64,000 nt of DNA from Dehalococcoidia bacterium (lineage in GTDB: Bacteria; Chloroflexota; Dehalococcoidia; DSTF01; JACRBR01): contig JBBDXD010000019.1 in the NCBI GenBank assembly GCA_040902535.1, positions 231,454 to 295,453 of the forward strand, read 5' to 3'. The position numbers and the translations under genes were made by a program. Below are positions 26,812 through 34,335 of this stretch, in pieces. The notes under the pieces are model-generated. The model was not told the DNA's origin. It worked only from the letters and a program-made list of their open reading frames with translations, and did no database searches. Positions within the stretch are counted from its first letter, which is position 1. Each line of letters opens with the position of its first letter.

Positions 26812-28014
26812 ATGCCGCAAGACCGCCAATCGGTGATGTTCGAGGATGAGCTCGCAGCGATGAAACAGGAAGAAGCGATCAGGGAGGCGACCATGACAAG
26901 GACGTATTCGGACGGGCTGCCGCCAATCAAGGTCATTGGCGTGGGTGGTGGGGGCTGCAATGCCGTCAACCGCATGATCGCCGAACAGATCGCGGGCGTG
27001 CAGTTTGTCGCCGTCAATACCGATGGCCAGGCGCTGCAACAGTCGCCGGCGGAGATCAAGATCCGCATCGGCGACAAGCTGACGAAGGGGCTGGGCGTCG
27101 GCGGCGACCCGGCACGCGGCCTGCGGGCGGCCGAAGAGAGCCGCGACGAACTGTTGGAAGCCCTCCGCGGCTGCGAGATGGTGTTCGTGACGGCCGGCAT
27201 GGGCGGCGGCACCGGCACCGGAGCATCGCCGATCGTGGCGGAGGTCGCGAAGGAGGCCGGCGCCCTGACGATCGGCGTCGTGACGAAGCCGTTCGGGTTT
27301 GAGGGCACAAAGCGGCGTGGCAATGCCGAAGAGGGCATCCAGCGGCTGCAGGACAAGGTTGACACGCTGATCGTCATTCCGAACGACCGGCTCCTGCAGA
27401 CCTGCGACGAGAAGGCGACCGTCGAAGAAGCCTTCCGTTCCGCCGACGACGTCCTGCTGCAGGGGATCCAGGGGATCTCCGAGATCATCACCCTGCCGGG
27501 CGAGATCAACCTCGACTTCGCCGACGTGCGCAAGATCATGTCGGAGGCGGGGCCGGCGCTCATGGCGATCGGCCGCGCTTCGGGCGCAAACCGCGCGGAA
27601 GACGCCGCGCGGGCGGCCATCGCGAGCCCGCTGCTGGACGTACAGATCAACGGCGCGCGCGGCGTGCTGTTCAACGTCACGGGCGGCAAGAACCTGGGAT
27701 TGCAGGAACTCAACGCAGCAGCGCAGATCATCGCCGACGTGGTCGACCCGGATGCGGAGATCATCTTCGGTACCGCGATCGACCCGCGCCTGGGCGACGA
27801 AGTGAAGATCACCGTCATCGCGACGGGGTTCGCGCGCCCTGTCGCCGTGCACCCGATACCGGAGCAGTACCGCAAGTACACGCCGGACGACGATGCGCCG
27901 CCGGCCGCGCCTGAGCCATACGAGGAGCCGCAAGCGCTCCACGCCGAGGCGGCGCCGGACCCGCGCGACACAGAGCTTCCGACGTTCCTGCGCCGCACGG
28001 TGGTGGCGCGCTGA
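26812..28014 (+). CDS. ftsZ: tubulin-like division GTPase FtsZ
   Basis: Forms the Z ring. 400 aa. GTP-binding motifs: [16 protein letters not shown], the tubulin signature [10 protein letters not shown] (about residues 131-140), and a T7-type loop with [12 protein letters not shown] linker rich in P/E/A ends in the FtsA-binding tail ELPTFLRR. A very strong AAGGAGGGTGA Shine-Dalgarno directly precedes the ATG at 26812, consistent with high expression. The N-terminal extension before the GTPase core is about 38 residues, longer than usual. Last gene of the dcw run. Confidence 0.97.
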   Translation: MPQDRQSVMFEDELAAMKQEEAIREATMTRTYSDGLPPIKVIGVGGGGCNAVNRMIAEQIAGVQFVAVNTDGQALQQSPAEIKIRIGDKLTKGLGVGGDPARGLRAAEESRDELLEALRGCEMVFVTAGMGGGTGTGASPIVAEVAKEAGALTIGVVTKPFGFEGTKRRGNAEEGIQRLQDKVDTLIVIPNDRLLQTCDEKATVEEAFRSADDVLLQGIQGISEIITLPGEINLDFADVRKIMSEAGPALMAIGRASGANRAEDAARAAIASPLLDVQINGARGVLFNVTGGKNLGLQELNAAAQIIADVVDPDAEIIFGTAIDPRLGDEVKITVIATGFARPVAVHPIPEQYRKYTPDDDAPPAAPEPYEEPQALHAEAAPDPRDTELPTFLRRTVVAR

Positions 28015-28032
28015 GGGACGCCTGGGCAATCC

Positions 28033-28108
28033 GGGAAAGGAGGTGACTGTCTAGCCAAGTCATCCCGGAGTCGAGGTGCTCCGGGGATCTTTCCCCCACC
28101 AGGGAAAG
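28033..28108 (+). ncRNA. candidate structured RNA after ftsZ (three-way junction with alternative pairing)
   Basis: By eye, GGGAAAG (28033-28039) pairs with CTTTCCC (28089-28095), enclosing two hairpins: TGACT/AGTCA (28044-28048 with 28058-28062) and ATCCCGGAG/CTCCGGGGAT (28062-28070 with 28079-28088, one bulged G). A second GGGAAAG (28102-28108) can instead pair with the same CTTTCCC around a 6-nt loop. An intrinsic terminator follows at 28114. Closing helix, junction, competing helix and terminator together look like a riboswitch or attenuator. It matches no class I can name. It also contains a full-length AAAGGAGGTGA Shine-Dalgarno-like stretch not followed by a normal gene. Confidence 0.45.
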
Positions 28109-28113
28109 GCAGA

Positions 28114-28164
28114 GGCCGTGAGCGGCGTATTGGGAGATGACGCTGCTCACGGCCGACCCTTTTT
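28114..28164 (+). terminator. intrinsic terminator of the dcw operon
   Basis: GGCCGTGAGC (28114-28123) and GCTCACGGCC (28145-28154) form a perfect 10-bp stem with a 21-nt loop. A T6 tract follows at 28159-28164. It ends rightward transcription after ftsZ and the candidate structured RNA. Confidence 0.8.
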
Positions 28165-28235
28165 TCCGGATTGCGCGGTTCGGCGCGCCGTCCGGGCTTC
28201 GGATCGGCAGTATAGGGGATGGCGGTTGGGAAATC

Positions 28236-28256
28236 GGAGGTCGGATGTCGGATGTC
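28236..28256 (+). repeat. heptamer tandem repeat (GGAGGTC, GGATGTC, GGATGTC)
   Basis: Three consecutive 7-mers GGAGGTC-GGATGTC-GGATGTC in the gap between the dcw terminator and the PPOX gene. It resembles, in period but not in sequence, the heptamer repeats at 28731 and 56872. Such short 7-bp arrays are common in intergenic DNA of several bacterial phyla; no function is evident. Confidence 0.6.
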
Positions 28257-28299
28257 AGCATGCCAGGGGCTCGGAGACGGGTTGTTACCATCGCGACGT

Positions 28300-28737
28300 A
28301 TGGCGATTGATATAAGCGTCCGGGAATTCATTGAGCATCAGCGCGTCGCCCGGCTCGCGACGGTCGACGAGCACGGAAGGCCGCACGTCGTGCCGATCTG
28401 CTTCGCGCTCGCCGGCGAGGTCCTGTACTCAGCCATCGACGAGAAGCCCAAGAGCGGCGACTACCGGCGCCTGCGACGTCTGCGAAACATCGAAGCGAAC
28501 CCAAACGTCCAGGTGCTGTTCGACGTTTACGACGACGCCGACTGGTCGCGTCTTCGTTATGTGCAGCTCCGCGGACGCGCACGCATCATCGACGCGGGCG
28601 ACGAGCACGCCGCCGCGATCGCCCTGCTGCGCCAGCGCTACGCCCAGTACACGACGATGGCGCTCGAATCGCGGCCCGTGATCGCCATCGACATGGAGCG
28701 CGTGGTGGAGTGGCGAGCGGCCCCCACTTACGACTGA
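28300..28737 (+). CDS. PPOX-class, possibly F420-dependent oxidoreductase
   Basis: 145-aa split-barrel flavin/F420-binding protein. The N-terminus IDISVREFIEHQRVARLATVDEHGRPHVVPIC is the typical opening of the TIGR03668-like PPOX family, followed by IDEKPKS and LRRLRNIEANPNVQVLFD. These enzymes use FMN or F420; the substrate cannot be told. The start is ATG 28300, since the longer frame from 28219 runs through a repeat and has no family similarity. Stands alone between the dcw terminator and nrdR. Confidence 0.82.
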   Translation: MAIDISVREFIEHQRVARLATVDEHGRPHVVPICFALAGEVLYSAIDEKPKSGDYRRLRRLRNIEANPNVQVLFDVYDDADWSRLRYVQLRGRARIIDAGDEHAAAIALLRQRYAQYTTMALESRPVIAIDMERVVEWRAAPTYD

Positions 28738-28758
28738 AAACTGACAACTGACGACTGC
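28731..28758 (+). repeat. heptamer repeat NNACTGA x4
   Basis: Four consecutive 7-mers, CGACTGA, AAACTGA, CAACTGA and CGACTGC. The first contains the TGA stop of the PPOX gene. The same unit in reverse complement (TCAGTNN) occurs five times in a row at 56872-56906, also just after a stop codon, so this is a dispersed family. Confidence 0.7.
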
Positions 28759-28826
28759 AAAAAAAGTAGCCCGACCCGGTGGAGCGACATGGGCAGATGC
28801 CGCAGAACCGGGAGCGTAGGCTACTT
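28759..28826 (-). terminator. long imperfect hairpin with T7 tail on the minus strand
   Basis: Arms AAGTAGCC/GGCTACTT (28764-28771 with 28819-28826), then CCCGGT/ACCGGG (28775-28780 with 28807-28812) and GCG.CAT/ATG.CGC close a GGGCAG loop. On the minus strand the hairpin runs into seven Ts (28765-28759). That is a good intrinsic terminator, or the 3' end of a small RNA, but no minus-strand gene lies upstream. The rest of 28827-28985 holds no gene that I can support. Confidence 0.5.
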
Positions 28827-28985
28827 CGCGGACTATCCTACACCAGCGCTCGCGATTTTTCCATAACTGGGCCAATTCCTGGTTTATGATCTGCCGACCT
28901 CAGATATGACCCGCACCGGGTGACGATTTACCCTTACAATCGGGCATCTGGCACAAGATATAGCCTGTGAAGCCGGTCCGGCCCG

Positions 28986-29014
28986 TTGACAGGCACAACA
29001 TGTGGTGGTACTCT
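28986..29014 (+). promoter_or_regulatory. promoter of the nrdR-nrdJ region
   Basis: TTGACA at 28986-28991, a 17-nt spacer and TACTCT at 29009-29014 form a good sigma-70-type promoter about 60 nt before nrdR. The predicted leader contains an 8-bp inverted repeat, CCGTCAAT (29023-29030) and ATTGACGG (29057-29064). Paired NrdR boxes of the usual ACAC-N8-GTGT form were looked for and not found. Confidence 0.6.
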
Positions 29015-29075
29015 CGCGCTTGCCGTCAATGATCTACTGATCAACACGCTTTAACAATTGACGGCGGGAGCAGAG

Positions 29076-29723
29076 ATGCGCTGCCCGCACTGCGAATGGC
29101 TTGACTCCAAGGTCGTCGACTCACGTGAGGTCGATGATGGCGTGCGGCGCCGTCGCGAATGCCTGAACCCGGACTGCGGTGGCCGGTTCACTACCTACGA
29201 GCGCGTCCAGGCCGTGGCGCTGTACGTCATCAAGAAGGATGGACGGCGCGAGGAGTTCTCGCGCGAGAAGCTGCTCACGGGCCTGCACAAGGCCTGCGAG
29301 AAACGCCCGCTCGAAATCGGCGCCATCGAAAGCCTGGCAGGCGACATCGAATCGACGCTCTACCAGGCGAATACGCCGGAGATCCCGTCAGCATTCATCG
29401 GCGAGCTGGTCATGGACCGCCTCAGCCACTTGGATCCCATCGCCTACGTCCGGTTCGCGAGTGTCTACAGGCAGTTCGCGGACCTCGACGCCCTGAAGGA
29501 CGAACTCGAAGCGCTGGCATCCGGCAGCAGGCCCGCGGGCGCACAACTGCCGCTCATGCAGGAGCCCGAGTTCGCTCCACCCTCTCTTCGGCTGCGACCG
29601 GCCGCACCGAATAATCGAACCCGTACCCGCCGCCCGGTGCGGCCGGTGCAGACTCCCACGCCCATGCCGGGCAAGGAGTCGGCATCCGAGGTTCAGCCGA
29701 AGAGACGGCGCAGGGCGCGCTGA
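29076..29723 (+). CDS. nrdR: transcriptional repressor NrdR
   Basis: Zinc-ribbon plus ATP-cone repressor of ribonucleotide reductase genes. Starts at ATG 29076 (MRCPHCEWLDSKVVDSREV), as the upstream TTG frame is not conserved. Zinc ligands are CPHC and CLNPDC, the second spaced C-x4-C where C-x2-C is usual. FTTYERVQ leads into the ATP cone (VIKKDGRREEFSREKLLTGL). The protein is 215 aa against about 150 usually. The extra C-terminal 60-65 residues are P/R-rich and end in a basic KRRRRAR tail. nrdJ lies 1.1 kb downstream on the same strand. Confidence 0.93.
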   Translation: MRCPHCEWLDSKVVDSREVDDGVRRRRECLNPDCGGRFTTYERVQAVALYVIKKDGRREEFSREKLLTGLHKACEKRPLEIGAIESLAGDIESTLYQANTPEIPSAFIGELVMDRLSHLDPIAYVRFASVYRQFADLDALKDELEALASGSRPAGAQLPLMQEPEFAPPSLRLRPAAPNNRTRTRRPVRPVQTPTPMPGKESASEVQPKRRRRAR

Positions 29724-29757
29724 ACAGCACACGGCACAGGCAAGGAGAGCATCTGGC

Positions 29758-30138
29758 GTGCGCGTAGAAGGCAAGCTGTTGAATCACGAAGGCGAGTTCA
29801 TCGCGAGCGGACCGTGCGAGGTCGATCGCGACCGCAATGAAGTGACAATGTGGCCATCGTGGGAGATGCACATGCTGGAGCGCGAGCGCGGCGCGCTGAC
29901 GCTGGAACTCGACGATGGCACGACGCTCGACATCAGCGACCGGCACCTGACGTTCAAGCTGCGCGGGCCTTCCGAGCAGCGCGTGTCGGTATACCGGCTG
30001 CGTATCGTGGAGCGTGTGCCGGAGCACCTCACGACGGGTTACGTCGCACCCGCGCAGGCGCCGGCGCCCGCAGCGGCCGAAGATCCGGCGTCACCAGAGA
30101 TGGCGAGCGGCGATGCCGCGCGCATCGAACAGCGCTGA
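29758..30138 (+). CDS. conserved-looking hypothetical protein, beta-rich, PilZ-like in feel
   Basis: 126 aa from a GTG start, not recognised with certainty. Residues 1-90 look like a small beta barrel (KLLNHEGEFIASGPCEVDRDRNEVTMWP ... LELDDGTTLDISDRHLTFKL) and the tail is low-complexity A/P. Same strand as nrdR (34 nt gap) and the following small genes, so probably co-transcribed. No signal peptide or membrane segment. Function unknown. Confidence 0.6.
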   Translation: MRVEGKLLNHEGEFIASGPCEVDRDRNEVTMWPSWEMHMLERERGALTLELDDGTTLDISDRHLTFKLRGPSEQRVSVYRLRIVERVPEHLTTGYVAPAQAPAPAAAEDPASPEMASGDAARIEQR

Positions 30139-30154
30139 GCGGACGAGGACAAGG

Positions 30155-30445
30155 ATGTCGAACGTCGAAGCATTCATGGAAGAAGTCGTAGGCGATATGC
30201 GCAAGCGGCTGGCGCTGCTCGACGATGACGGCGACCGCCGCTCGATCGAAGACGGCATCGCGCTGCTCACGGACTACCGGCTGAGCAACATGGACGAGAC
30301 GGTCTTCGAACGGCTGCTCGTCACGCTGCGCGCCGGGCGCTCGCCCGTCGGGCTGTCGGTGCTGAAGCCCGAAGCGATCGGCGCCGAGCTCGCGCGCCGG
30401 TGGCAAGCATTCACGCAAGGAGGCGCGATCGCAGCGCACGGGTAG
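30155..30445 (+). CDS. small hypothetical protein in the nrdR-nrdJ interval
   Basis: 96 aa, starting at ATG 30155 (MSNVEAFMEEVVGDMRKRL) after AAGGA. Predicted mostly helical and acidic in its first half. No family recognised. 16 nt after the preceding gene. The open frame reaches back to 30014 but that part lies inside the upstream gene. Confidence 0.5.
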   Translation: MSNVEAFMEEVVGDMRKRLALLDDDGDRRSIEDGIALLTDYRLSNMDETVFERLLVTLRAGRSPVGLSVLKPEAIGAELARRWQAFTQGGAIAAHG

Positions 30446-30529
30446 TTGTCGGGGACGGCGCTGTCCGGATCACCGGCCAGCGTCCGACGTTTCCCACCAG
30501 CGATCCCGTCAGGCGCTTCGAGAGGTGGC

Positions 30530-30793
30530 ATGAAAACGGTTGCAGTGAGCAGGGCACTCAATCAGGCTATCGCTGCCCTGGGCATGGCGGCAGCGGAGTT
30601 CTTGCAGCAGGTGCATGAAGGCGCCGTGCCCGACGTGCGCACCGCCGCGGATGAACACCTGCACGCCGTGCGCGAGTTTGCGCGCTGCACCGGCGTCGAC
30701 CTCAGCGAGGTTCCGTCGTGGAACGAGAACATCACGAATTGGCGAGCCGTGGCCAGGCTCGCTTCGTCGGTCCCCGCGCGCATCGAACGGTGA
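30530..30793 (+). CDS. small helical hypothetical protein upstream of nrdJ
   Basis: 87 aa from ATG 30530, which follows GAGAGGTGG. A TTG at 30446 would add 28 residues with no clear Shine-Dalgarno. The sequence (SRALNQAIAALGMAAAEFLQQVHEGAVPDV) looks helical; no family recognised. It ends 31 nt before nrdJ. Constant association with nrdJ would suggest a role in nucleotide metabolism, but that is untested. Confidence 0.45.
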   Translation: MKTVAVSRALNQAIAALGMAAAEFLQQVHEGAVPDVRTAADEHLHAVREFARCTGVDLSEVPSWNENITNWRAVARLASSVPARIER

Positions 30794-30824
30794 AGGCAGG
30801 CTAAGCGAAAGGAATCCCGCAGTC

Positions 30825-33614
30825 ATGGTGCTCCAGGCCGAACCAGACGTCCGCAAGAATCTCGCCAGCACATTGTTCACGGTCGAGCGCTACTTCACGC
30901 GTGCGGACAGTCACCCCTTCGATGAACTCGAGTGGGAGTACCGGACGGCGGCGATTGCCGACGAGTCCGGCAACGCTTTCTTCGAACAGAAGGACGTCGA
31001 GATCCCGGCGTCCTGGTCGCAGACGGCGACCAACGTCGTCGTGTCGAAGTACTTTCGCGGGCCGCTAGGCACCGACCGTCGCGAGAAGAGCGTGAAGCAG
31101 ATGATCGGCCGCGTCGCGGATACGATCGCCGGCTGGGGACGCAGCGACGGGTACTTCCTGAGCGACGACGAGGCAGAGACGTTTCGCATCGAGCTGACGC
31201 ATCTGCTCGTGAACCAGAAGGTGGCCTTCAACAGCCCGGTCTGGTTCAACGTTGGCGTCGAAGAGAAGCCGCAGTGCTCGGCCTGCTTCATCCTCTCGGT
31301 CGACGACACGATGGAGTCCATCCTGGACTGGTGCAAGACCGAGGGCATGATCTTCAAGGGCGGCTCCGGCTCCGGCATCAACTTGTCGGCGATTCGCTCG
31401 AGCCGGGAGCAGCTATCGGCGGGCGGCCAGGCGAGCGGTCCCATCTCGTTCATGCGCGGCGCCGACAGCATCGCCGGTTCGATCAAGTCCGGGGGGAAGA
31501 CGCGCCGGGCCGCCAAGATGGTCGTCCTGAACGCCGACCACCCGGACATCGAGGAATTTGTCGAGTGCAAGGCGAACGAAGAACGGAAGGCTTACGCCCT
31601 GGGCGAGGCCGGCTGGGACATGTCCCTCAATGGCGACGCCTGGTCTTCGATCCAGTTCCAGAACGCGAACAATTCGATCCGCGTCACCGACGACTTCATG
31701 GCCGCGGCCATCGAGGGGCGCGACTGGTCGCTGAAGTCTGTCGTCGGCGGCGAGACGACCGCCACGGTCAACGCCCGCGACCTGCTGCACAAGATCGCGG
31801 CGGCGGCCTGGGCGTGCGGCGACCCCGGCATGCAGTACGACACGGTCATCAACGACTGGCATACGTGCGCGAATACCTCCCGCATCAACGCCAGCAACCC
31901 CTGCTCGGAGTACATGCACGTCGATAACTCCGCCTGCAACCTCGCTTCGTTGAACCTGATGAAGTTCATCGATGAGGAAGGGACGTTCGACACCGAGGCG
32001 TTCCGGCGGGCGGTGACGGTGACGATCTGGGCGCAGGAGATCATCGTCGGCAACTCGAGTTATCCGACGGAGAAGATCCGCAAGAACACCGAAGCGATGC
32101 GCCAGCTCGGTCTGGGTTACGCGAACCTCGGTGCGTTGCTTATGTCGCTCGGTCTTCCCTACGACTCCGACGCGGGCCGCGCATATGCCGCCGCGATCAC
32201 CGCGCTGATGACCGGACACGCGTACGCGACGTCCGCATCGATCGCGCAGCGCGTCGGTCCGTTCAGCGCATATCATGAGAACAGGACTGCAATGTTGCGC
32301 GTGATTGCAAAACATCGTGATGTTTCGCGTACAATAGAGAATGCGTACGCGCCAAAACATTTGAGTGATGCGGCGCAGAGAGCATGGGACGATGCACTAC
32401 AGCTCGGCGAGACATTCGGTTACCGAAACGCACAGGCCACAGTGCTCGCGCCTACGGGGACGATCGCGTTCATGATGGACTGCGATACGACGGGCGTTGA
32501 GCCGGACATCGCGCTGGTGAAATACAAGAAGCTCGTCGGCGGGGGCATGATCAAGATCGTCAACCAGACGGTGCCCCGGGCGCTCAAGCGCCTCGGTTAC
32601 GCCCCCGGGGAGATCGACGACATCGTCCGCTTCATCGACGCCAATGACACGATCGAAGGCGCCCCATTGCTGAGGGACGAGCACCTGCCCGTGTTCGACT
32701 GCGCCTTCAAGGCGGAGAACGGGGAGCGCACCATCGGCCATATGGGGCATATCAAGATGATGGGCGCGGCTCAGCCGTTCATTTCGGGCGCCATCTCCAA
32801 GACGGTGAACCTGCCGAACGAGGCCACCATCGAGGATGTGGCCGACACCTACCTCGAGGCATGGCGGCACGGGATCAAGGCGATCGCCATCTACCGGGAC
32901 GGTTCCAAGCGCGTCCAACCGCTCTCGACATCGAAGGAAGCTCAAGAGGCGGACCAGGCCGCAGCCGAGGGCCGGCCGGTCCGCCGGCGCATGCAGGACA
33001 CGCGCACCTCCGTCACGCACAAGTTCTGCATCGAAGGGCACGAGGGCTACATCACGGTCGGGCTCTACGAAGATGGCTCGCCCGGGGAGATCTTCCTCTC
33101 CATGGCGAAGCAGGGCTCGACGGTGAGCGGCCTGACGGAGGCCTTCGGCCGGGCGATTTCGTACGCGCTGCAATACGGCGTACCGATCGAGGATCTGGTG
33201 CGCAACTTCAGCCACATGCGCTTCGAACCGATGGGGCGCACCGAGAACCGTGACATTCCGATCGCGCAGTCGATCATCGACTACGTGTTTCGCTGGCTCG
33301 CGAGCCGCTACATGACGCCGCAGCAGGCGTATGAGATCGGCGTGATGACGCCGGAGATCAAGGCCGCGCTGGCGTCCGGCCAGTACCCGTTGCCGATGGT
33401 GGCGGGCTCAGCGCCGGAGGCGGCGTCGACGAACGTGGCGACGAACGTGGCGCCGAGCGATGGCGCCGCAGCAGACGTGCCGTTGGTATACCGCGCGCCG
33501 CGCGTCAACGGACACGCCGATGCACCCGCATGTGCAAACTGCGGGTGGATCATGATGAGGTCGGGGACGTGTTACCGCTGTGAGAACTGCGGTAGCACGA
33601 GTGGCTGCTCCTAA
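30825..33614 (+). CDS. nrdJ: adenosylcobalamin-dependent (class II) ribonucleoside-diphosphate reductase NrdJ
   Basis: Makes deoxyribonucleotides with B12 and without oxygen. Start at ATG 30825 after AAAGGA, giving 929 aa. Motifs: FNSPVWFNVG, the ECSACFILS-like QCSACFILSVDDTMESIL, GGSGSGINLSAIR, NASNPCSEYM (active-site cysteine), NLASLNLMKF and VLAPTGTIAFMMDCDTTGVEPD. The C-terminal CANCGWIMMRSGTCYRCENCG is a zinc-ribbon-like redox tail, as in other NrdJ. No intein. About 120 nt near 32270-32390 are clearly AT-richer than the rest but encode the normal conserved segment. Likely repressed by the nearby NrdR. Confidence 0.96.
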   Translation: MVLQAEPDVRKNLASTLFTVERYFTRADSHPFDELEWEYRTAAIADESGNAFFEQKDVEIPASWSQTATNVVVSKYFRGPLGTDRREKSVKQMIGRVADTIAGWGRSDGYFLSDDEAETFRIELTHLLVNQKVAFNSPVWFNVGVEEKPQCSACFILSVDDTMESILDWCKTEGMIFKGGSGSGINLSAIRSSREQLSAGGQASGPISFMRGADSIAGSIKSGGKTRRAAKMVVLNADHPDIEEFVECKANEERKAYALGEAGWDMSLNGDAWSSIQFQNANNSIRVTDDFMAAAIEGRDWSLKSVVGGETTATVNARDLLHKIAAAAWACGDPGMQYDTVINDWHTCANTSRINASNPCSEYMHVDNSACNLASLNLMKFIDEEGTFDTEAFRRAVTVTIWAQEIIVGNSSYPTEKIRKNTEAMRQLGLGYANLGALLMSLGLPYDSDAGRAYAAAITALMTGHAYATSASIAQRVGPFSAYHENRTAMLRVIAKHRDVSRTIENAYAPKHLSDAAQRAWDDALQLGETFGYRNAQATVLAPTGTIAFMMDCDTTGVEPDIALVKYKKLVGGGMIKIVNQTVPRALKRLGYAPGEIDDIVRFIDANDTIEGAPLLRDEHLPVFDCAFKAENGERTIGHMGHIKMMGAAQPFISGAISKTVNLPNEATIEDVADTYLEAWRHGIKAIAIYRDGSKRVQPLSTSKEAQEADQAAAEGRPVRRRMQDTRTSVTHKFCIEGHEGYITVGLYEDGSPGEIFLSMAKQGSTVSGLTEAFGRAISYALQYGVPIEDLVRNFSHMRFEPMGRTENRDIPIAQSIIDYVFRWLASRYMTPQQAYEIGVMTPEIKAALASGQYPLPMVAGSAPEAASTNVATNVAPSDGAAADVPLVYRAPRVNGHADAPACANCGWIMMRSGTCYRCENCGSTSGCS

Positions 33615-33658
33615 CGGGTAGGGAGCAACGGTCAAGGAAGACAGGAGGCAGGGAAAGC

Positions 33659-33979
33659 ATGGCTGTAACCAGGAAGAGGGCGCGGAAGGCGACCAAGAAG
33701 TCGCCAGCCAAGAAGGCCGCCCGCAAGTCCACAGCCCGCAAGTCGACCGCTCGCAAGAGCACGGCTCGCAAGACGACCGCACGCAAGAGCACGGCGAAGA
33801 AGGCGGCCCGCAAGAGCCCGGCACGCAAGACGACCGCGCGCAAGCGGACGGCAAAGCGCACGACGGCTCGCAAGACGACCGCACGCAAGCGACCGGCCAA
33901 GGCGGCGGCGGCGAAGAGCCGCACCCGCAAGACGGCCCGTAAGACCACGGCTCGCCGGCCGGCCGCAAAGAAGAAGTAG
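33659..33979 (+). CDS. histone H1-like lysine/arginine-rich DNA-binding protein
   Basis: 106 aa, made almost entirely of K, R, A, T and S in repeats of the type RKSTA/RKTTA/KKAARKS. It resembles the C-terminal tail of histone H1 and bacterial H1-like (HctB, AlgP-type) nucleoid proteins. No folded domain is visible. AGGAGG lies about 10 nt before the ATG. It follows nrdJ by 44 nt, and a GC-rich hairpin (33991-34018) follows it. A chromatin role is inferred from composition. Confidence 0.8.
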   Translation: MAVTRKRARKATKKSPAKKAARKSTARKSTARKSTARKTTARKSTAKKAARKSPARKTTARKRTAKRTTARKTTARKRPAKAAAAKSRTRKTARKTTARRPAAKKK

Positions 33980-33990
33980 TAGGCAACGAC

Positions 33991-34018
33991 GGGTGGCAGC
34001 AGTCCCCGGCTGCCACCC
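33991..34018 (+). terminator. hairpin after the H1-like gene
   Basis: Perfect 10-bp stem GGGTGGCAGC/GCTGCCACCC with an 8-nt loop, just past the stop codon. There is no T tract, so it may be a weak terminator or an mRNA 3'-end stabiliser. A second hairpin (GGCCCCG/CGGGGCC, 34062-34082) follows. Confidence 0.5.
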
Positions 34019-34122
34019 GCCGCACGCCTCGACCCCCGACAGGCGTGTACACGTGGTTCCGGGCCCCGCCCGTTTCGGGGCCTGCCACAACCAACCAGGA
34101 TGGGCGCACGGAGGAGTTGATC

Positions 34123-34278
34123 ATGGAATCGTTCATCGTCATCGCGATCCTCGTGACGATTGTCAGCGCCTCCCTCCTCCGCCAGTTCTGGGCGCACAGG
34201 CTGGAGGTCGATGACGCGCTGACGGGTGATCTATCGGCGCCCGAGCGCGACGCCGCCGGCGAACTCAAGGCCGCATAG
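34123..34278 (+). CDS. small single-pass membrane protein
   Basis: 51 aa from ATG 34123, preceded by GGAGGAG. One membrane segment at residues 4-20 (FIVIAILVTIVSASLL) with a short acidic cytosolic tail. The frame is open from 34045, but the added part covers a hairpin and looks non-coding. No family recognised. Moderate confidence, based on the ribosome-binding site and the clean hydrophobic segment. Confidence 0.5.
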   Translation: MESFIVIAILVTIVSASLLRQFWAHRLEVDDALTGDLSAPERDAAGELKAA

Positions 34279-34335
34279 CAACCTCGCTTAAAACTCGATT
34301 TTCCACATAAGCGACCACCGCATCCTGTTACTGCC

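Noticed and set aside
28043..28054. Mini-ORF GTG-ACT-GTC-TAG next to a full-length Shine-Dalgarno
   Set aside because: The ribosome-binding sequence runs into the GTG, leaving no spacing. Listed only as part of the structured RNA, not as a gene.
28940..29020. NrdR boxes upstream of nrdR (CACAAGATATAGCCTGTG)
   Set aside because: CAC and GTG are 12 nt apart where the known box has 8, and there is no second box at the right helical distance.
30825..33614. Intein in nrdJ
   Set aside because: Ribonucleotide reductases often carry inteins, but the length is normal and the conserved motifs run without a break.
33680..33960. Repeated short sequence resembling a repeat array
   Set aside because: The repetition is coding (KSTAR/KTTAR units of the H1-like protein); there are no uniform spacers, so it is not CRISPR.
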